From contig NZ_SGXF01000001.1 in the NCBI RefSeq assembly GCF_004216775.1, positions 236,828 through 300,827 on the forward strand: a DNA stretch of 64,000 nucleotides. The letters are read 5' to 3'. Below the pieces are notes generated by a model. The model was not told the origin of the DNA. It saw only the letters and a program-made list of their open reading frames with translations, and made no database searches. Both the position numbers and the translations under genes were made by a program. This document shows positions 35,574 to 43,977 of this stretch, piece after piece; position 1 is the first letter of the stretch; each line of letters begins with the position of its first letter. Source of the stretch: Cuneatibacter caecimuris. GTDB taxonomy: Bacteria; Bacillota; Clostridia; Lachnospirales; Lachnospiraceae.

Positions 35574-36752
35574 TCATCTTATTATATTCAATTCCGGGGT
35601 GAGGAAACACTCCTGCTCCACTCCCCATCCGCTGCTTTTCATCTCTTCAATCAGTTCCTGCAGAACAGGTTCCTGAAAATGATCCAGTTTCTTCAGCACG
35701 GAATCTGACAGCGGCCCGCCATAGCCCAGGTTTCTGCTCCTGGCCAGCAGATCCCTGTCCATATAAAGGGGCTGCAGCCCGGGAAAAATTTTGGTGCGGA
35801 TGTATTGAAAAATGCGGACTCCGCCATAATCCAGGTCTCCCCAATGGTAATAGGAAGTTTCCGGGCCCAGGCACCTCAGCAGCTTTCGCAAAAATTCCGC
35901 TTCTCTGGGTGAAAAATAGCCGTGGGAAAAGATATACAGCGTATCTTCCCTGTATTCCGCAGCTTCAAAGTTAGCCTGATTTTCTATGCTGATCACCTGC
36001 GGAATCTGCTGAGGCAGCGGTTTTCCCAGTTTCAGCGTCATGCTGTTTAAAGTCACGCCGCAGAAAAACTTTTCCGTGCTGATCTGTTCTCCATTCAGCT
36101 CAAATAAAATCCTTCCCTTCAAATACAGCTGCTGGCCGTATTCCAGAATTCCAATCTGCTCCAGAGCTTCCGTATCGCTCATGGCGTCTTCGATCAGCGC
36201 GCTGTGCCTTCTGGCTGCCGTCAGGATCTCTCTTTGCCAATCCCGCTCAAAGGCTTTGGAGTCCCGCAAACATCTTGCGCTGAACAGCCGCTTATATTCC
36301 GGTTCTTCCAGCCCGTCCAGCGCGTCCGCACAGCACAGAAATTCTTCTCTTTCCAATACAGCAGGTATTGTCCCCCGATCCAGCTGTTCCATCAAGTGAT
36401 TTTCCCAGGCGGCAATCCAGCTCTTTTTCCTGCTTCCCCGCCGTTTTTCCAGCTCATTCCTCAGAACAGCAATTTTTTCCCAGGGCGGCGTTTTCCCCGC
36501 CCTGCGGTACAGTTCGGAAAGATTTTCCAGACGAAAATGAACGATCTCCGCATCGGTATGATCCACGTCGTACCACTTTACCCGGATCAGTCCTTCGGCT
36601 TCCAGCGCTTCGGCCTGGGCCACAAATGCGGAACGGCCTCCCACAGCATTCAGATCCTTCTGCTCTACCTTCCAGTGCTTTTCCCCCGACAGACGGCCTT
36701 TCCGCCCGGCAGGGGTATCCACCTTATTGAGCATCCATGATATCATTTTCAT
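35574..36752 (-). CDS. jetD: Wadjet nuclease subunit JetD
   Basis: 392 residues: an N-terminal helical/arm region resembling DUF3322 and a C-terminal Toprim-like domain (DUF2220). The Toprim acidic residues are visible as E257 (VISIENQANF) and D306-L-D308 (HWGDLDYGGVRIF). In Wadjet, JetD is the topoisomerase VI-like nuclease that cuts circular DNA once the SMC complex has extruded it. The start overlaps jetC by 29 bp, implying coupled translation. Confidence 0.85.
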   Translation of the reverse strand: MKMISWMLNKVDTPAGRKGRLSGEKHWKVEQKDLNAVGGRSAFVAQAEALEAEGLIRVKWYDVDHTDAEIVHFRLENLSELYRRAGKTPPWEKIAVLRNELEKRRGSRKKSWIAAWENHLMEQLDRGTIPAVLEREEFLCCADALDGLEEPEYKRLFSARCLRDSKAFERDWQREILTAARRHSALIEDAMSDTEALEQIGILEYGQQLYLKGRILFELNGEQISTEKFFCGVTLNSMTLKLGKPLPQQIPQVISIENQANFEAAEYREDTLYIFSHGYFSPREAEFLRKLLRCLGPETSYYHWGDLDYGGVRIFQYIRTKIFPGLQPLYMDRDLLARSRNLGYGGPLSDSVLKKLDHFQEPVLQELIEEMKSSGWGVEQECFLTPELNIIR

Positions 36753-39700
36753 TGATCAGCTCTCCAAACTCCTCTTTTTCAAACTCCTGAATGGATATGT
36801 GTTTCTTATTGGGGTTGGCGAATACAAAGGTTTTGTCCACGCTTTCCAGATAATTCTGGATTTTGTCGTTAGTGGCGCTGATGATGGCCTGGAACCCAAA
36901 TCCGCGGATCAGCTTCATGCAGCTGGCCACCTTTTCCGCATCCATTTTGGAAAAGGCTTCATCCAGCACCACCAGCCGGATGGAAGGGTCTCTTCTGCGC
37001 CTGGCGGAAAGGTCGATATGGTAAGCCTGGGCGAAACTGGCCAAAAGGGCCACATAAAGGGGGTTCTGCCCTTCTCCGCCGGAATTTTTCTTAAGCATCT
37101 TGCTCAGCGGGATTTTCACAGTCTCCTCTCCTTCTATGATCTGCTCCATGTCAAAAGAAAGATAAGTCCGGTAATCCGCATATTTTACCATATTCCGCTT
37201 CGCTTCCTCCAATTCTTCGGCAGTAGCGTTGTCCGGCGGTATAAAGCAGCTGATCAGTTCCTGGATCAGCTCTCCATAGTGATTTTCATGGGTCATTGCA
37301 AACAGGTTCATCTGGTGGTCCACCGAAGGCCGCAGGCTGGCGGGATTAATCTCCAGATCCTCGGCCATAAACATGTCGAAATACTTCCCGTCCGGCCCTT
37401 TGTTCTTTCCGAACTTGAACCTGTACTTGTCTTTTCCGAAATCCAGCCTGTCAATGATCTGATTCAGCTGCCGCTTCCGCTCCATGGCTTCTTTGATGGC
37501 GCTGCGGATCTTGTACACAAAATCCTGCTTAAACAGCTCCACCGCTTCCCTGGCCTGTTCATCAGCCTTCTGATATAAGGTTTCCAGGTCTGTATACCGC
37601 AGCCGTTCCAGCAGCTGGTCATAATCCTGATTTTCCGAGCTCTCCGGGTCAAAGCTGCGGTTTGGATGCTGCCTGAGGTACTCAAACCGAAGGCCGCGCA
37701 GGCCTGACCAGGCGTTCTCCAGCTCTCCCGCTGCCTGGGTTTCTTTTCCCTGGAAATACTGCCGCAGGCTGTCGTACTGCAGGCTGCCCCGCTGCTTCTT
37801 CTCCTTCAGGTATGCCTGTACCTTCTCTTCCAGCTCCGGCCTTCTTGTAAACAGCCGCTCCTGTTCCGCCAGCTGCCCGCTCAGTTCCAGATGCTGCTGC
37901 CGGAACAGGCCGGCACGATTCTCGATTCCGGCAGAAAGACGCATCAGTTCGTCCCGTTCTTCTTTGTATCTGCTACATTTTTCCTCTGCCGCATCCCGTT
38001 CCTGTTCCCAGGCCGATACATCCTGCCGCTGCAGCTCTTCCAGCTTTTTCAGCAGCTTTTTCTGCTCCTTCTGCTTCTCCGGCAGCCGCCGGATATCCTC
38101 TGCCCAGCCCAGATATTCTTCCGCCGGCCTGGAAAGGCCTTCCAGAGCTAAAACCTGCGCGCACTCCTCCTGCTGTTTCTTCAGAGGTTCCAGTTTTTCT
38201 TCCAGAAGCCGCTTTTCCTTTTCCATCTGCCGGATTCTGCGGCGGCGGCCTTCCTTCCCAATGTAAGCGAACCTGGTGTACTGCTTTGGATTGATCCGCT
38301 GCAGCTTATATCCCTGGTACAGCAGGCAGCCGCTGGTAATTCCCACAGCCTGCTCCCTCAATTCGTCCACATCGGCACATTTTATCACATTCCCCATCAG
38401 GAAGTCCAGATAAGCCCGGACATGGGGCTGGCGGCAGTCCACCTCCTCCGCCAGCGCGCCCTTCTTCACCCGGTGCTCCCTGGCCATTACCTTTTCTGTA
38501 TCCAGCACGGCGGCGGAATAATATTTGTTCTGGTCCAGTTCTTCGTATACCGCCATGGCCTGGCGGACATAGGCCGGCTCTACGATCAGCAGAAGCTTAT
38601 TGCTGCCCATGTAGCCTTCCACGGCGTTGCGCCAGGTATCGTCCGGGATTTCCAGCAGATCCGCCAGGATTTCCACCTGTACCGGCCTTCCGGTTTGGGC
38701 CTGCAGCCGCCGACGGATCAGCTGTCTGGCTTCCTCCAGCTCTTTTGGGTAGGCTTTTCCTCCCTGTCTGAGGCTGGCGGCCTCCTTCTCAATCTCTAAA
38801 ACTTGTCTGGACAGTTGGCGCACATCGGAATCCAGCTCCTTTTTCAGGGCGGCGGCATCCTTCTGAAGCTCCACGATCCCTTTCTGAAGCCTGTCCAGTT
38901 CCTCCGGCTGAATGGCCTCTCTGCGGAACCTGCCGATATCCCAAAGCACCGGATTAGGGGTCACATCCTGTTCTTCCCATTGACCCAGGGCCGCCGCCGT
39001 CTGCTGCCACTTTCCCCGGCTGGCGCTCAGCCTCTCCACCATTTCGTTGACGCCTGCCAGCTGCGCCTGCAGCTCTTCATAGCCGGAAGCCGCGATCTGC
39101 CTGTCCAGCTCCCTCCTCCGGGCTTCCAGGTCAGAAATCTTCTGCTCTAAAGTTTTCTTCCTGTCCCCGGCCGCCTCCAGATCCTTTCCGCAGGCTTCTA
39201 TTTTGTCCTGCAGCCCGGATACCCGCTCCCGCTGTCCCGCCAGGTCCATATACTGCCGGAAATAACCGGCCTCTTCTTTCTGCGCCTTTCTGGCCATCGC
39301 CTGGCCGTAGGCCTCTCCGATCTTTTCCAGTTCCCTGATCTCCCCACAGGTATCTCCGATTTTTCTGCGCATCCTGCCGTACTGCATGACACTTTCCTGC
39401 ATGTCCTCTATCCGGATATCTTCTTCCATGCAGATGTATTCTTTTACAAATTCTTCCAACCGGATTTTCATGCGAAAAGGGATGGCCCGGCGGAACAGCT
39501 GGGGGAAGCGCTTCTCATTCAGCCCGCCCAGATATTCATCGTAAAGAACTCTGCGGAACCGCTCATTGCTGGGCCCCAAAAAATATTGATTCTTCTCGAA
39601 ACCATGCTGCAGCTCTTCGCGGATTTCTTCCGTGGTCATGGCCCGGCCGTTTTTCCGGTAAGCGTTTTCCAGAAGAGGGCCGTCATGCTCAAAAAACAGC

Positions 39701-40101
39701 CGGCTGTTCACGGAATTGGACGCTGTATCCACATCAAAGGCCACGCCGATGGACTGGCAGCTGCCTGTGTCCGTGCGGCGCAGCTCCATTACGATGGTGG
39801 TGGAAAAATTACGGTTTCTCACATACTCGTATTCATTGTCCTCGCCGATATTCACCATACCCCTGAGATATTCGATCAAACTGCGGTCCGAATCATCCGC
39901 GGCAGCCTTGTTAAAGAAGCCGCGCCCGTCGGAATCCGCATAGAGCAGAATCTGCAGGGCATCGATCACGGTGGATTTCCCGCTCCCGGAATGCCCGGTA
40001 AAAAAGTTAATCCCCTCCCGGAAGCTCAGGATCTTCCGGTCTATGTAATGCCAGTTGTTCAGGCACAGCCTGGACAGTGCTTTAAATCTCTGCTGCTCCA
40101 T
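36724..40101 (-). CDS. jetC: Wadjet SMC-like ATPase JetC
   Basis: 1125 residues with SMC/MukB architecture: Walker A GHSGSGKST (36-44), long Glu/Arg/Leu-rich coiled coils, a central hinge-like domain (about 455-620), a second coiled coil, the signature region NSGGEGQNPLYVALL and Walker B LVVLDEAFSKMD near the C-terminus. It extrudes DNA loops to sense small circular plasmids. Overlaps jetB by 20 bp and jetD by 29 bp. Confidence 0.92.
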   Translation of the reverse strand: MEQQRFKALSRLCLNNWHYIDRKILSFREGINFFTGHSGSGKSTVIDALQILLYADSDGRGFFNKAAADDSDRSLIEYLRGMVNIGEDNEYEYVRNRNFSTTIVMELRRTDTGSCQSIGVAFDVDTASNSVNSRLFFEHDGPLLENAYRKNGRAMTTEEIREELQHGFEKNQYFLGPSNERFRRVLYDEYLGGLNEKRFPQLFRRAIPFRMKIRLEEFVKEYICMEEDIRIEDMQESVMQYGRMRRKIGDTCGEIRELEKIGEAYGQAMARKAQKEEAGYFRQYMDLAGQRERVSGLQDKIEACGKDLEAAGDRKKTLEQKISDLEARRRELDRQIAASGYEELQAQLAGVNEMVERLSASRGKWQQTAAALGQWEEQDVTPNPVLWDIGRFRREAIQPEELDRLQKGIVELQKDAAALKKELDSDVRQLSRQVLEIEKEAASLRQGGKAYPKELEEARQLIRRRLQAQTGRPVQVEILADLLEIPDDTWRNAVEGYMGSNKLLLIVEPAYVRQAMAVYEELDQNKYYSAAVLDTEKVMAREHRVKKGALAEEVDCRQPHVRAYLDFLMGNVIKCADVDELREQAVGITSGCLLYQGYKLQRINPKQYTRFAYIGKEGRRRRIRQMEKEKRLLEEKLEPLKKQQEECAQVLALEGLSRPAEEYLGWAEDIRRLPEKQKEQKKLLKKLEELQRQDVSAWEQERDAAEEKCSRYKEERDELMRLSAGIENRAGLFRQQHLELSGQLAEQERLFTRRPELEEKVQAYLKEKKQRGSLQYDSLRQYFQGKETQAAGELENAWSGLRGLRFEYLRQHPNRSFDPESSENQDYDQLLERLRYTDLETLYQKADEQAREAVELFKQDFVYKIRSAIKEAMERKRQLNQIIDRLDFGKDKYRFKFGKNKGPDGKYFDMFMAEDLEINPASLRPSVDHQMNLFAMTHENHYGELIQELISCFIPPDNATAEELEEAKRNMVKYADYRTYLSFDMEQIIEGEETVKIPLSKMLKKNSGGEGQNPLYVALLASFAQAYHIDLSARRRRDPSIRLVVLDEAFSKMDAEKVASCMKLIRGFGFQAIISATNDKIQNYLESVDKTFVFANPNKKHISIQEFEKEEFGELINENDIMDAQ

Positions 40102-40777
40102 GATCTTCTATTCCTTCCTCTTCCGTCTCTGTTTCCTGTATGCTGGATTCTCTTTCTAATTCCATCTCCTTCTGCCCGGGATCGGGCTGCTGTGCTCTGA
40201 AACTGTCCAGCAGCGCCCGCACATCATCCCCCAAAAGGACCAGGTGAATAGAAGGGTAGATCAGCAGACGGGTCCGGCTGTCCATTTCTTCCATCACATC
40301 CAATGGCTCCACCAGCTGGAACCGCTTCAGGAAAGCGATGGACCGGCGTACATCCGACCAGGGCAGCTGCCGTTCGATGAGACCGAATCCCCCCAGCTTT
40401 TCATTCATATCCCCCAGAGTGGTGAACACCTGGCTGGAATTAGATACCGACGCCATTTGTTCGTCATAGATCACCTTCAAAATCAGCAGATACAGCGTTG
40501 CTGTTCTTGTCATCTTATCACCGACCAGACTCTCTCCCTGGAGATAAATGATCCCGTCCTGCACATTTTCCCGCAGTGATACGCCCATAATCTCAAAATA
40601 ATCCTGTAAAAATTCCAGGTGCTGGCTGCAGATCCTGTAATCTCTGTTAAAGGTCATCCTGGAAGATCTCCTGTCGTACTTCCGTTCCAGGACAAAAGTC
40701 TGCCGGTACAAGAGCTGCACCGCCCGTCTCAAGTCTTCCCGTTCTTCCTGCATCAGCCGGCTGTAATATTCAATCAT
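40082..40777 (-). CDS. jetB: Wadjet kite subunit JetB (DUF4194)
   Basis: 231 residues: two winged-helix-like regions (LYRQTFVLERKYDRRS to IMGVSLREN; GGFGLIERQLPWSDVRRSIAFLK) and an acidic, probably disordered C-terminus (ELERESSIQETETEEEG). It corresponds to MukE-type kite proteins linking kleisin and SMC. Overlaps jetA by 4 bp. Confidence 0.85.
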   Translation of the reverse strand: MIEYYSRLMQEEREDLRRAVQLLYRQTFVLERKYDRRSSRMTFNRDYRICSQHLEFLQDYFEIMGVSLRENVQDGIIYLQGESLVGDKMTRTATLYLLILKVIYDEQMASVSNSSQVFTTLGDMNEKLGGFGLIERQLPWSDVRRSIAFLKRFQLVEPLDVMEEMDSRTRLLIYPSIHLVLLGDDVRALLDSFRAQQPDPGQKEMELERESSIQETETEEEGIEDHGAAEI

Positions 40778-42177
40778 AAATCTTCCTCAACCTTTCTCCG
40801 AACGGCGCGCTTTACAAAAGTCAGTTTCGGATAGACATAACCATTCTGTCTGATCCTGCCTTCTTCCTCTTCCGGTACCGTAAAAGGGCTGTCCCTGCGC
40901 ATGGCGTCGTCATAAGCCAGAATCAGTTTTTCAAAAGCTTCCTCATCCTGTACGGTATCCTGATCCACTCTGTAACAGCCATTCTCCATCCTGCTCAGGA
41001 CAAACTCCTGAATCTCTCTTCTGCTGTAACGGTTCTGTATCTTATTCAGCCTGAGGACTTCTCTCCGTTCCAGTTCCCGCACCTCTTCATCCGGTTTCAG
41101 AGAACCGGCAAAGTCAGCCCTGGGCTTTCTTCTTTTATACAGGGACTCCCCGGAAAGCACCTGAATATCAGACAGGTTCATCCTCAGGGCCGTCTGCCTG
41201 ATCCTCTGCTCTGTCTCGTCTCCTTCTGCAATCCGGTTCAGCAGCTGCACCATCAGCCCCAGCATATCCCGGTCCTCATTGAGCAGATAATTCAGCCTGG
41301 TCACTGTGGCCCGCACATATTTTGTGTGCTCCTGGTCCATAAAGAAGATCCGTCTCTCGATATCCCGGAATCCCCGGCTGATCTCTTCTGTTTTATCCAG
41401 CACCAGTCGTCCTGCCAGAAACTGATGGTCTTTTTCCTCGCCGTCCGGCCCGTCTTCCAGAAGCAGCAGCCTCCGGTTTTCCTCGTCCTCAATTTCCTTC
41501 AGCCATTTCCTGATTTCCATTTTATACAGATAAAAATTATCAGAAGTTTTCAAAATATGGTATTTTTTCCGCACAACCTCTTCCACATAGACATTCAAAT
41601 GCTCCTTGAGCAAATCGCCATAAGAATCCTGGTCCAGCAGGCTGGCGAAAAAGCGGTCCATATTGTGCAGCATATTCTGCAGCGCCCGGTTCAGTTCCCG
41701 GGTGTTCACCACCGCGGACTGCAGCAGGCTGATATCCCTGCGGCTGTCATTCCGGTAGGAAAACAAAATTGCATAAATGCTCTGGATATACACATCCGCA
41801 TCCTGCCCCTGTTCCTGTTCCAGCTTTTCAAAAGCTTCTATCATCACTGCTGCGTATTCCGGGATCACCACGTTGGTGATCCCCTGGGCATAGTCCTCCA
41901 GCTTTTTCAGCCATCCGTTTTTTACCAGCCATTTCAGGACCTGGGTGGACGGAGGTTCCAGGGAATCCTCCCAGTCCGCCTCTTCTTCCCGGAGCATGGC
42001 AATGCGCCGCCCGCTGAAATAATTGCTGAGCACCTGGATGCAGACTTCCCAGCTCAGGAAATAATTATTATATTGATATTCTTCATTAATTCTCAGCAGC
42101 GCTTCGATATAGATTTCCCGGTTGCCGGACCGGAATAATCTCCAGAAGCTCTCTGGGATCTCCTGTTTACGCTTCAT
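40774..42177 (-). CDS. jetA: Wadjet kleisin-like subunit JetA (DUF5716-like)
   Basis: 467 residues, mostly helical, first gene of the operon. Resembles the JetA subunit type annotated as DUF5716 rather than the DUF3375 form of type I Wadjet; subtype assignment is from memory of the family layout. It would bridge the JetC heads as MukF does. A GGGGAG Shine-Dalgarno stands 4 nt before the ATG. Regulation: a sigma-A promoter lies 68-96 nt upstream. Confidence 0.8.
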   Translation of the reverse strand: MKRKQEIPESFWRLFRSGNREIYIEALLRINEEYQYNNYFLSWEVCIQVLSNYFSGRRIAMLREEEADWEDSLEPPSTQVLKWLVKNGWLKKLEDYAQGITNVVIPEYAAVMIEAFEKLEQEQGQDADVYIQSIYAILFSYRNDSRRDISLLQSAVVNTRELNRALQNMLHNMDRFFASLLDQDSYGDLLKEHLNVYVEEVVRKKYHILKTSDNFYLYKMEIRKWLKEIEDEENRRLLLLEDGPDGEEKDHQFLAGRLVLDKTEEISRGFRDIERRIFFMDQEHTKYVRATVTRLNYLLNEDRDMLGLMVQLLNRIAEGDETEQRIRQTALRMNLSDIQVLSGESLYKRRKPRADFAGSLKPDEEVRELERREVLRLNKIQNRYSRREIQEFVLSRMENGCYRVDQDTVQDEEAFEKLILAYDDAMRRDSPFTVPEEEEGRIRQNGYVYPKLTFVKRAVRRKVEEDL

Positions 42178-42244
42178 AAGTCTCCCCTAGCTTGTGCCAG
42201 CCGTATTTCCATGTCAAAAATTGCCGAATATATTCCTGTTACAA

Positions 42245-42273
42245 ATTATACCTAATATTCCTGATAAACTCAA
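42245..42273 (-). promoter_or_regulatory. Promoter of the Wadjet operon
   Basis: On the minus strand, -35 TTGAGT (42268-42273), 17 bp, -10 TATAAT (42245-42250). It is back to back with the cold-shock promoter, with 31 bp between the two -35 boxes. Confidence 0.75.
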
Positions 42274-42303
42274 GCGGCATTGAAAAAAATTATTTTTTTG
42301 CTA

Positions 42304-42332
42304 TTGACAAAACATGTATCACATGCTATACT
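42304..42332 (+). promoter_or_regulatory. Promoter of the cold-shock gene
   Basis: TTGACA (42304-42309), 17 bp, TATACT (42327-42332). It predicts a leader of about 134 nt. Confidence 0.85.
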
Positions 42333-42361
42333 ATCAAAGTATTTTAGATAAGATTTAGATT

Positions 42362-42420
42362 TCACATATTTTTGTAAATCATTATCTCTATCTTTGATAA
42401 TGGGTTACAAAAATATGTGA
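42362..42420 (+). promoter_or_regulatory. Long perfect hairpin in the cold-shock mRNA leader
   Basis: A perfect 16-bp stem (42362-42377 with 42405-42420) continues through a second 7-bp stem CATTATC/GATAATG (42380-42386, 42396-42402) with a 9-nt loop. TTTTTAGTTTT follows at once, so it could work as an intrinsic terminator/attenuator or as an AT-rich temperature-sensitive structure. The start codon lies 52 nt downstream. Confidence 0.8.
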
Positions 42421-42472
42421 TTTTTAGTTTTACCGTAAATATACAAAAAATAAAAAACAGGAGGTATCTTTC

Positions 42473-42676
42473 ATGAATAAAGGTACAGTAAAGTGGTTCA
42501 ACTCTCAGAAAGGCTTTGGTTTCATCACCAATGCTGCAACAGGCGAGGATGTATTCGTACATTTCTCCGGCATCGCTTCCGATGGTTTCAAGTCTCTGGA
42601 AGACGGTCAGGAAGTTGTTTTTGACATCGCTGAAGGAAACAAGGGCCTGCAGGCTGTTAACGTAACTCTGGCTTAA
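42473..42676 (+). CDS. Cold-shock protein
   Basis: 67 residues, the usual CspA-family length. The RNA-binding motifs RNP1 KGFGFI and RNP2 VFVHF are intact. It is an OB-fold RNA chaperone that melts mRNA secondary structure. AGGAGGT lies 7-8 nt upstream of the ATG. The long structured leader suggests post-transcriptional control, as in other csp genes. Confidence 0.96.
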   Translation: MNKGTVKWFNSQKGFGFITNAATGEDVFVHFSGIASDGFKSLEDGQEVVFDIAEGNKGLQAVNVTLA

Positions 42677-42708
42677 TTTGCTGAGACACATAACAGAATG
42701 AAGAAAAA

Positions 42709-42756
42709 AAAGCTGTTTGGCGGCGGAGTATATCTCCTCCCCCAAACAGCTTTTTT
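42709..42756. terminator. Bidirectional terminator after the cold-shock gene
   Basis: AAAAAAGCTGTTTGG pairs with CCAAACAGCTTTTTT, with an inner GGAG/CTCC stem. A-run and T-run on either side let it serve both the csp gene and the leftward acetyltransferase gene. Confidence 0.9.
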
Positions 42757-42767
42757 GGTATACGAAA

Positions 42768-43232
42768 TCACTCTGGTAATTTCATTTCATCAACCATTTT
42801 TACAAAACCATATTTTTCATACAGAAGCCGCCCCATGTCAGTGGCTTCTAAAGAAATATATGTAATTCCCCTGTCCTTAATATCTTTGACAAGCAGATCC
42901 AGGGTTTTATAGGCGACTCCTCTCCTTCTGTATTGGGGAGCCGTATACATATTCATTATATACGCACGGTTTCCACTGGGATTATGATACGTCGGCATGA
43001 CCTGATAAAAACTGACGCCGCCAGCCCCGGCAAAATGTTTTTCATCAAAGACTAAATAAGCAATGTGCGTCCCGTTTTCAAGCGCCTTTTGATAATAAAT
43101 ATAGGATTGCTTCTCTACCTCACTCATATCCGCGTCACGAGGCAGTTTGTTTGCCGCCCTCAGCACTTCCACCCTTGTAGTTGTCAATACTTCTATGTCC
43201 TCAAGAGTTGCCTTTTTATATGTTAACCCCAT
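42768..43232 (-). CDS. GNAT-family N-acetyltransferase
   Basis: 154 residues with the acetyl-CoA motif A region YTAPQYRRRGVAYKTLDLLV (Q/RxxGxG/A type RRRGVA) preceded by AYIMNMY, and a C-terminal LYEKYGFVK typical of GNAT proteins. Substrate unknown. Second of two consecutive acetyltransferase genes (48-nt gap). Confidence 0.88.
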   Translation of the reverse strand: MGLTYKKATLEDIEVLTTTRVEVLRAANKLPRDADMSEVEKQSYIYYQKALENGTHIAYLVFDEKHFAGAGGVSFYQVMPTYHNPSGNRAYIMNMYTAPQYRRRGVAYKTLDLLVKDIKDRGITYISLEATDMGRLLYEKYGFVKMVDEMKLPE

Positions 43233-43280
43233 ACTGTGCCTGCCTTTATTCTTCTATTTTATTATTTCCCTCAGAAAGCA

Positions 43281-43760
43281 TCATAACGTCAGGTCAGCTA
43301 CCATAATATATTCTTCTTCATTCTCATGAAAAATAGCAAATCCGGCCTTCTCATATATTTTTACTGCGTAATTATCTTTTTGAACAGATAAAGACACTTT
43401 TGAATATCCAGTTGATTTCAGATTCCGGAGAAGGGTTTTTAATAATGCGGTTCCTATCCCTAAGCCTCTGTATTCTTTGTACAAGGATATTGCAAGAGAC
43501 GGCGTATTATCATCTATGTGACCGTAATCATTTATCATGCGAACCCATGCAGCGCCCACAATTTGTTCATCTACCACCGCGGCAAAAGCTCTGTCACGCT
43601 CTGAATTCCCAAAACCGGCAACATATACTTGCAGTTCCGGCAAATTAGTGATGGACTTTGGCGGCGGTTCTGCGCCTTTGGGAATGAAAATTGCTTCATA
43701 CAAAAAATCATTCAGCAATGGAAATTCTTCTCTTTTCATCGCCCGGATTAAATATTCCAT
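43281..43760 (-). CDS. GNAT-family N-acetyltransferase
   Basis: 159 residues. Acetyl-CoA-binding motif YRGLGIGTALLKTLLRNL, preceded by SLAISLYKE, with C-terminal IYEKAGFAIFHENEEEYIM. Substrate unknown. Before the mobile element inserted, this gene probably lay a short distance downstream of leuS. Confidence 0.88.
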   Translation of the reverse strand: MEYLIRAMKREEFPLLNDFLYEAIFIPKGAEPPPKSITNLPELQVYVAGFGNSERDRAFAAVVDEQIVGAAWVRMINDYGHIDDNTPSLAISLYKEYRGLGIGTALLKTLLRNLKSTGYSKVSLSVQKDNYAVKIYEKAGFAIFHENEEEYIMVADLTL

Positions 43761-43780
43761 AAGCGCTCCTAACTATTGAA

Positions 43781-43819
43781 AAAATGGCGCAGACCATTTT
43801 TTACTGCCCGCGCCATTTT
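43781..43819 (-). terminator. Terminator, probably the original leuS terminator
   Basis: AAAATGGCGC (43781-43790) pairs perfectly with GCGCCATTTT (43810-43819). Read leftwards the stem is followed by a run of six T, so it stops minus-strand transcripts coming from the right. The nearest such gene outside the mobile element is leuS. Confidence 0.75.
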
Positions 43820-43861
43820 CTAATGCGGTCAGATACTCAAAATTTCTTACCGCAGTATTGA

Positions 43862-43904
43862 TTTGTTAGATTTTCTCTCCTGTTATTTTTGTACAATATT
43901 TATA
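43862..43904 (-). other. Left attachment site with leuS-end mimic
   Basis: Core AGATTTTCTCTC (43869-43880). Next to it the minus strand encodes INIVQK-stop, the same last residues as leuS but with different codon choices (GTA CAA AAA TAA here, GTG CAG AAA TAA in leuS). This is the element-borne copy of a leuS 3' end. Confidence 0.85.
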
Positions 43905-43954
43905 TCTACTTGAAAATGTTGATTTTACGCTGTTTTTCGCTATCTCTCTTCTAA

Positions 43955-43974
43955 TTTACTCCATTTTTACTCCA
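43955..43974. other. Integrase arm-type sites, left
   Basis: Two direct TTTACTCCA repeats (43955-43963, 43966-43974), 11 bp apart, next to the integrase stop codon. The same nonamer occurs three times at the other end. Confidence 0.75.
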
Positions 43975-43977
43975 ATT

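Noticed and set aside
35574-42177. Chromosomal MukBEF or RecN/SbcC repair complex instead of Wadjet
   Set aside because: The fourth gene encodes a DUF2220 Toprim-like protein, and the A-B-C-D order with overlaps is specific to Wadjet.
43281-43760. GNAT genes as cargo of the mobile element
   Set aside because: They lie outside the left att core, and a probable leuS terminator lies between them and the core.
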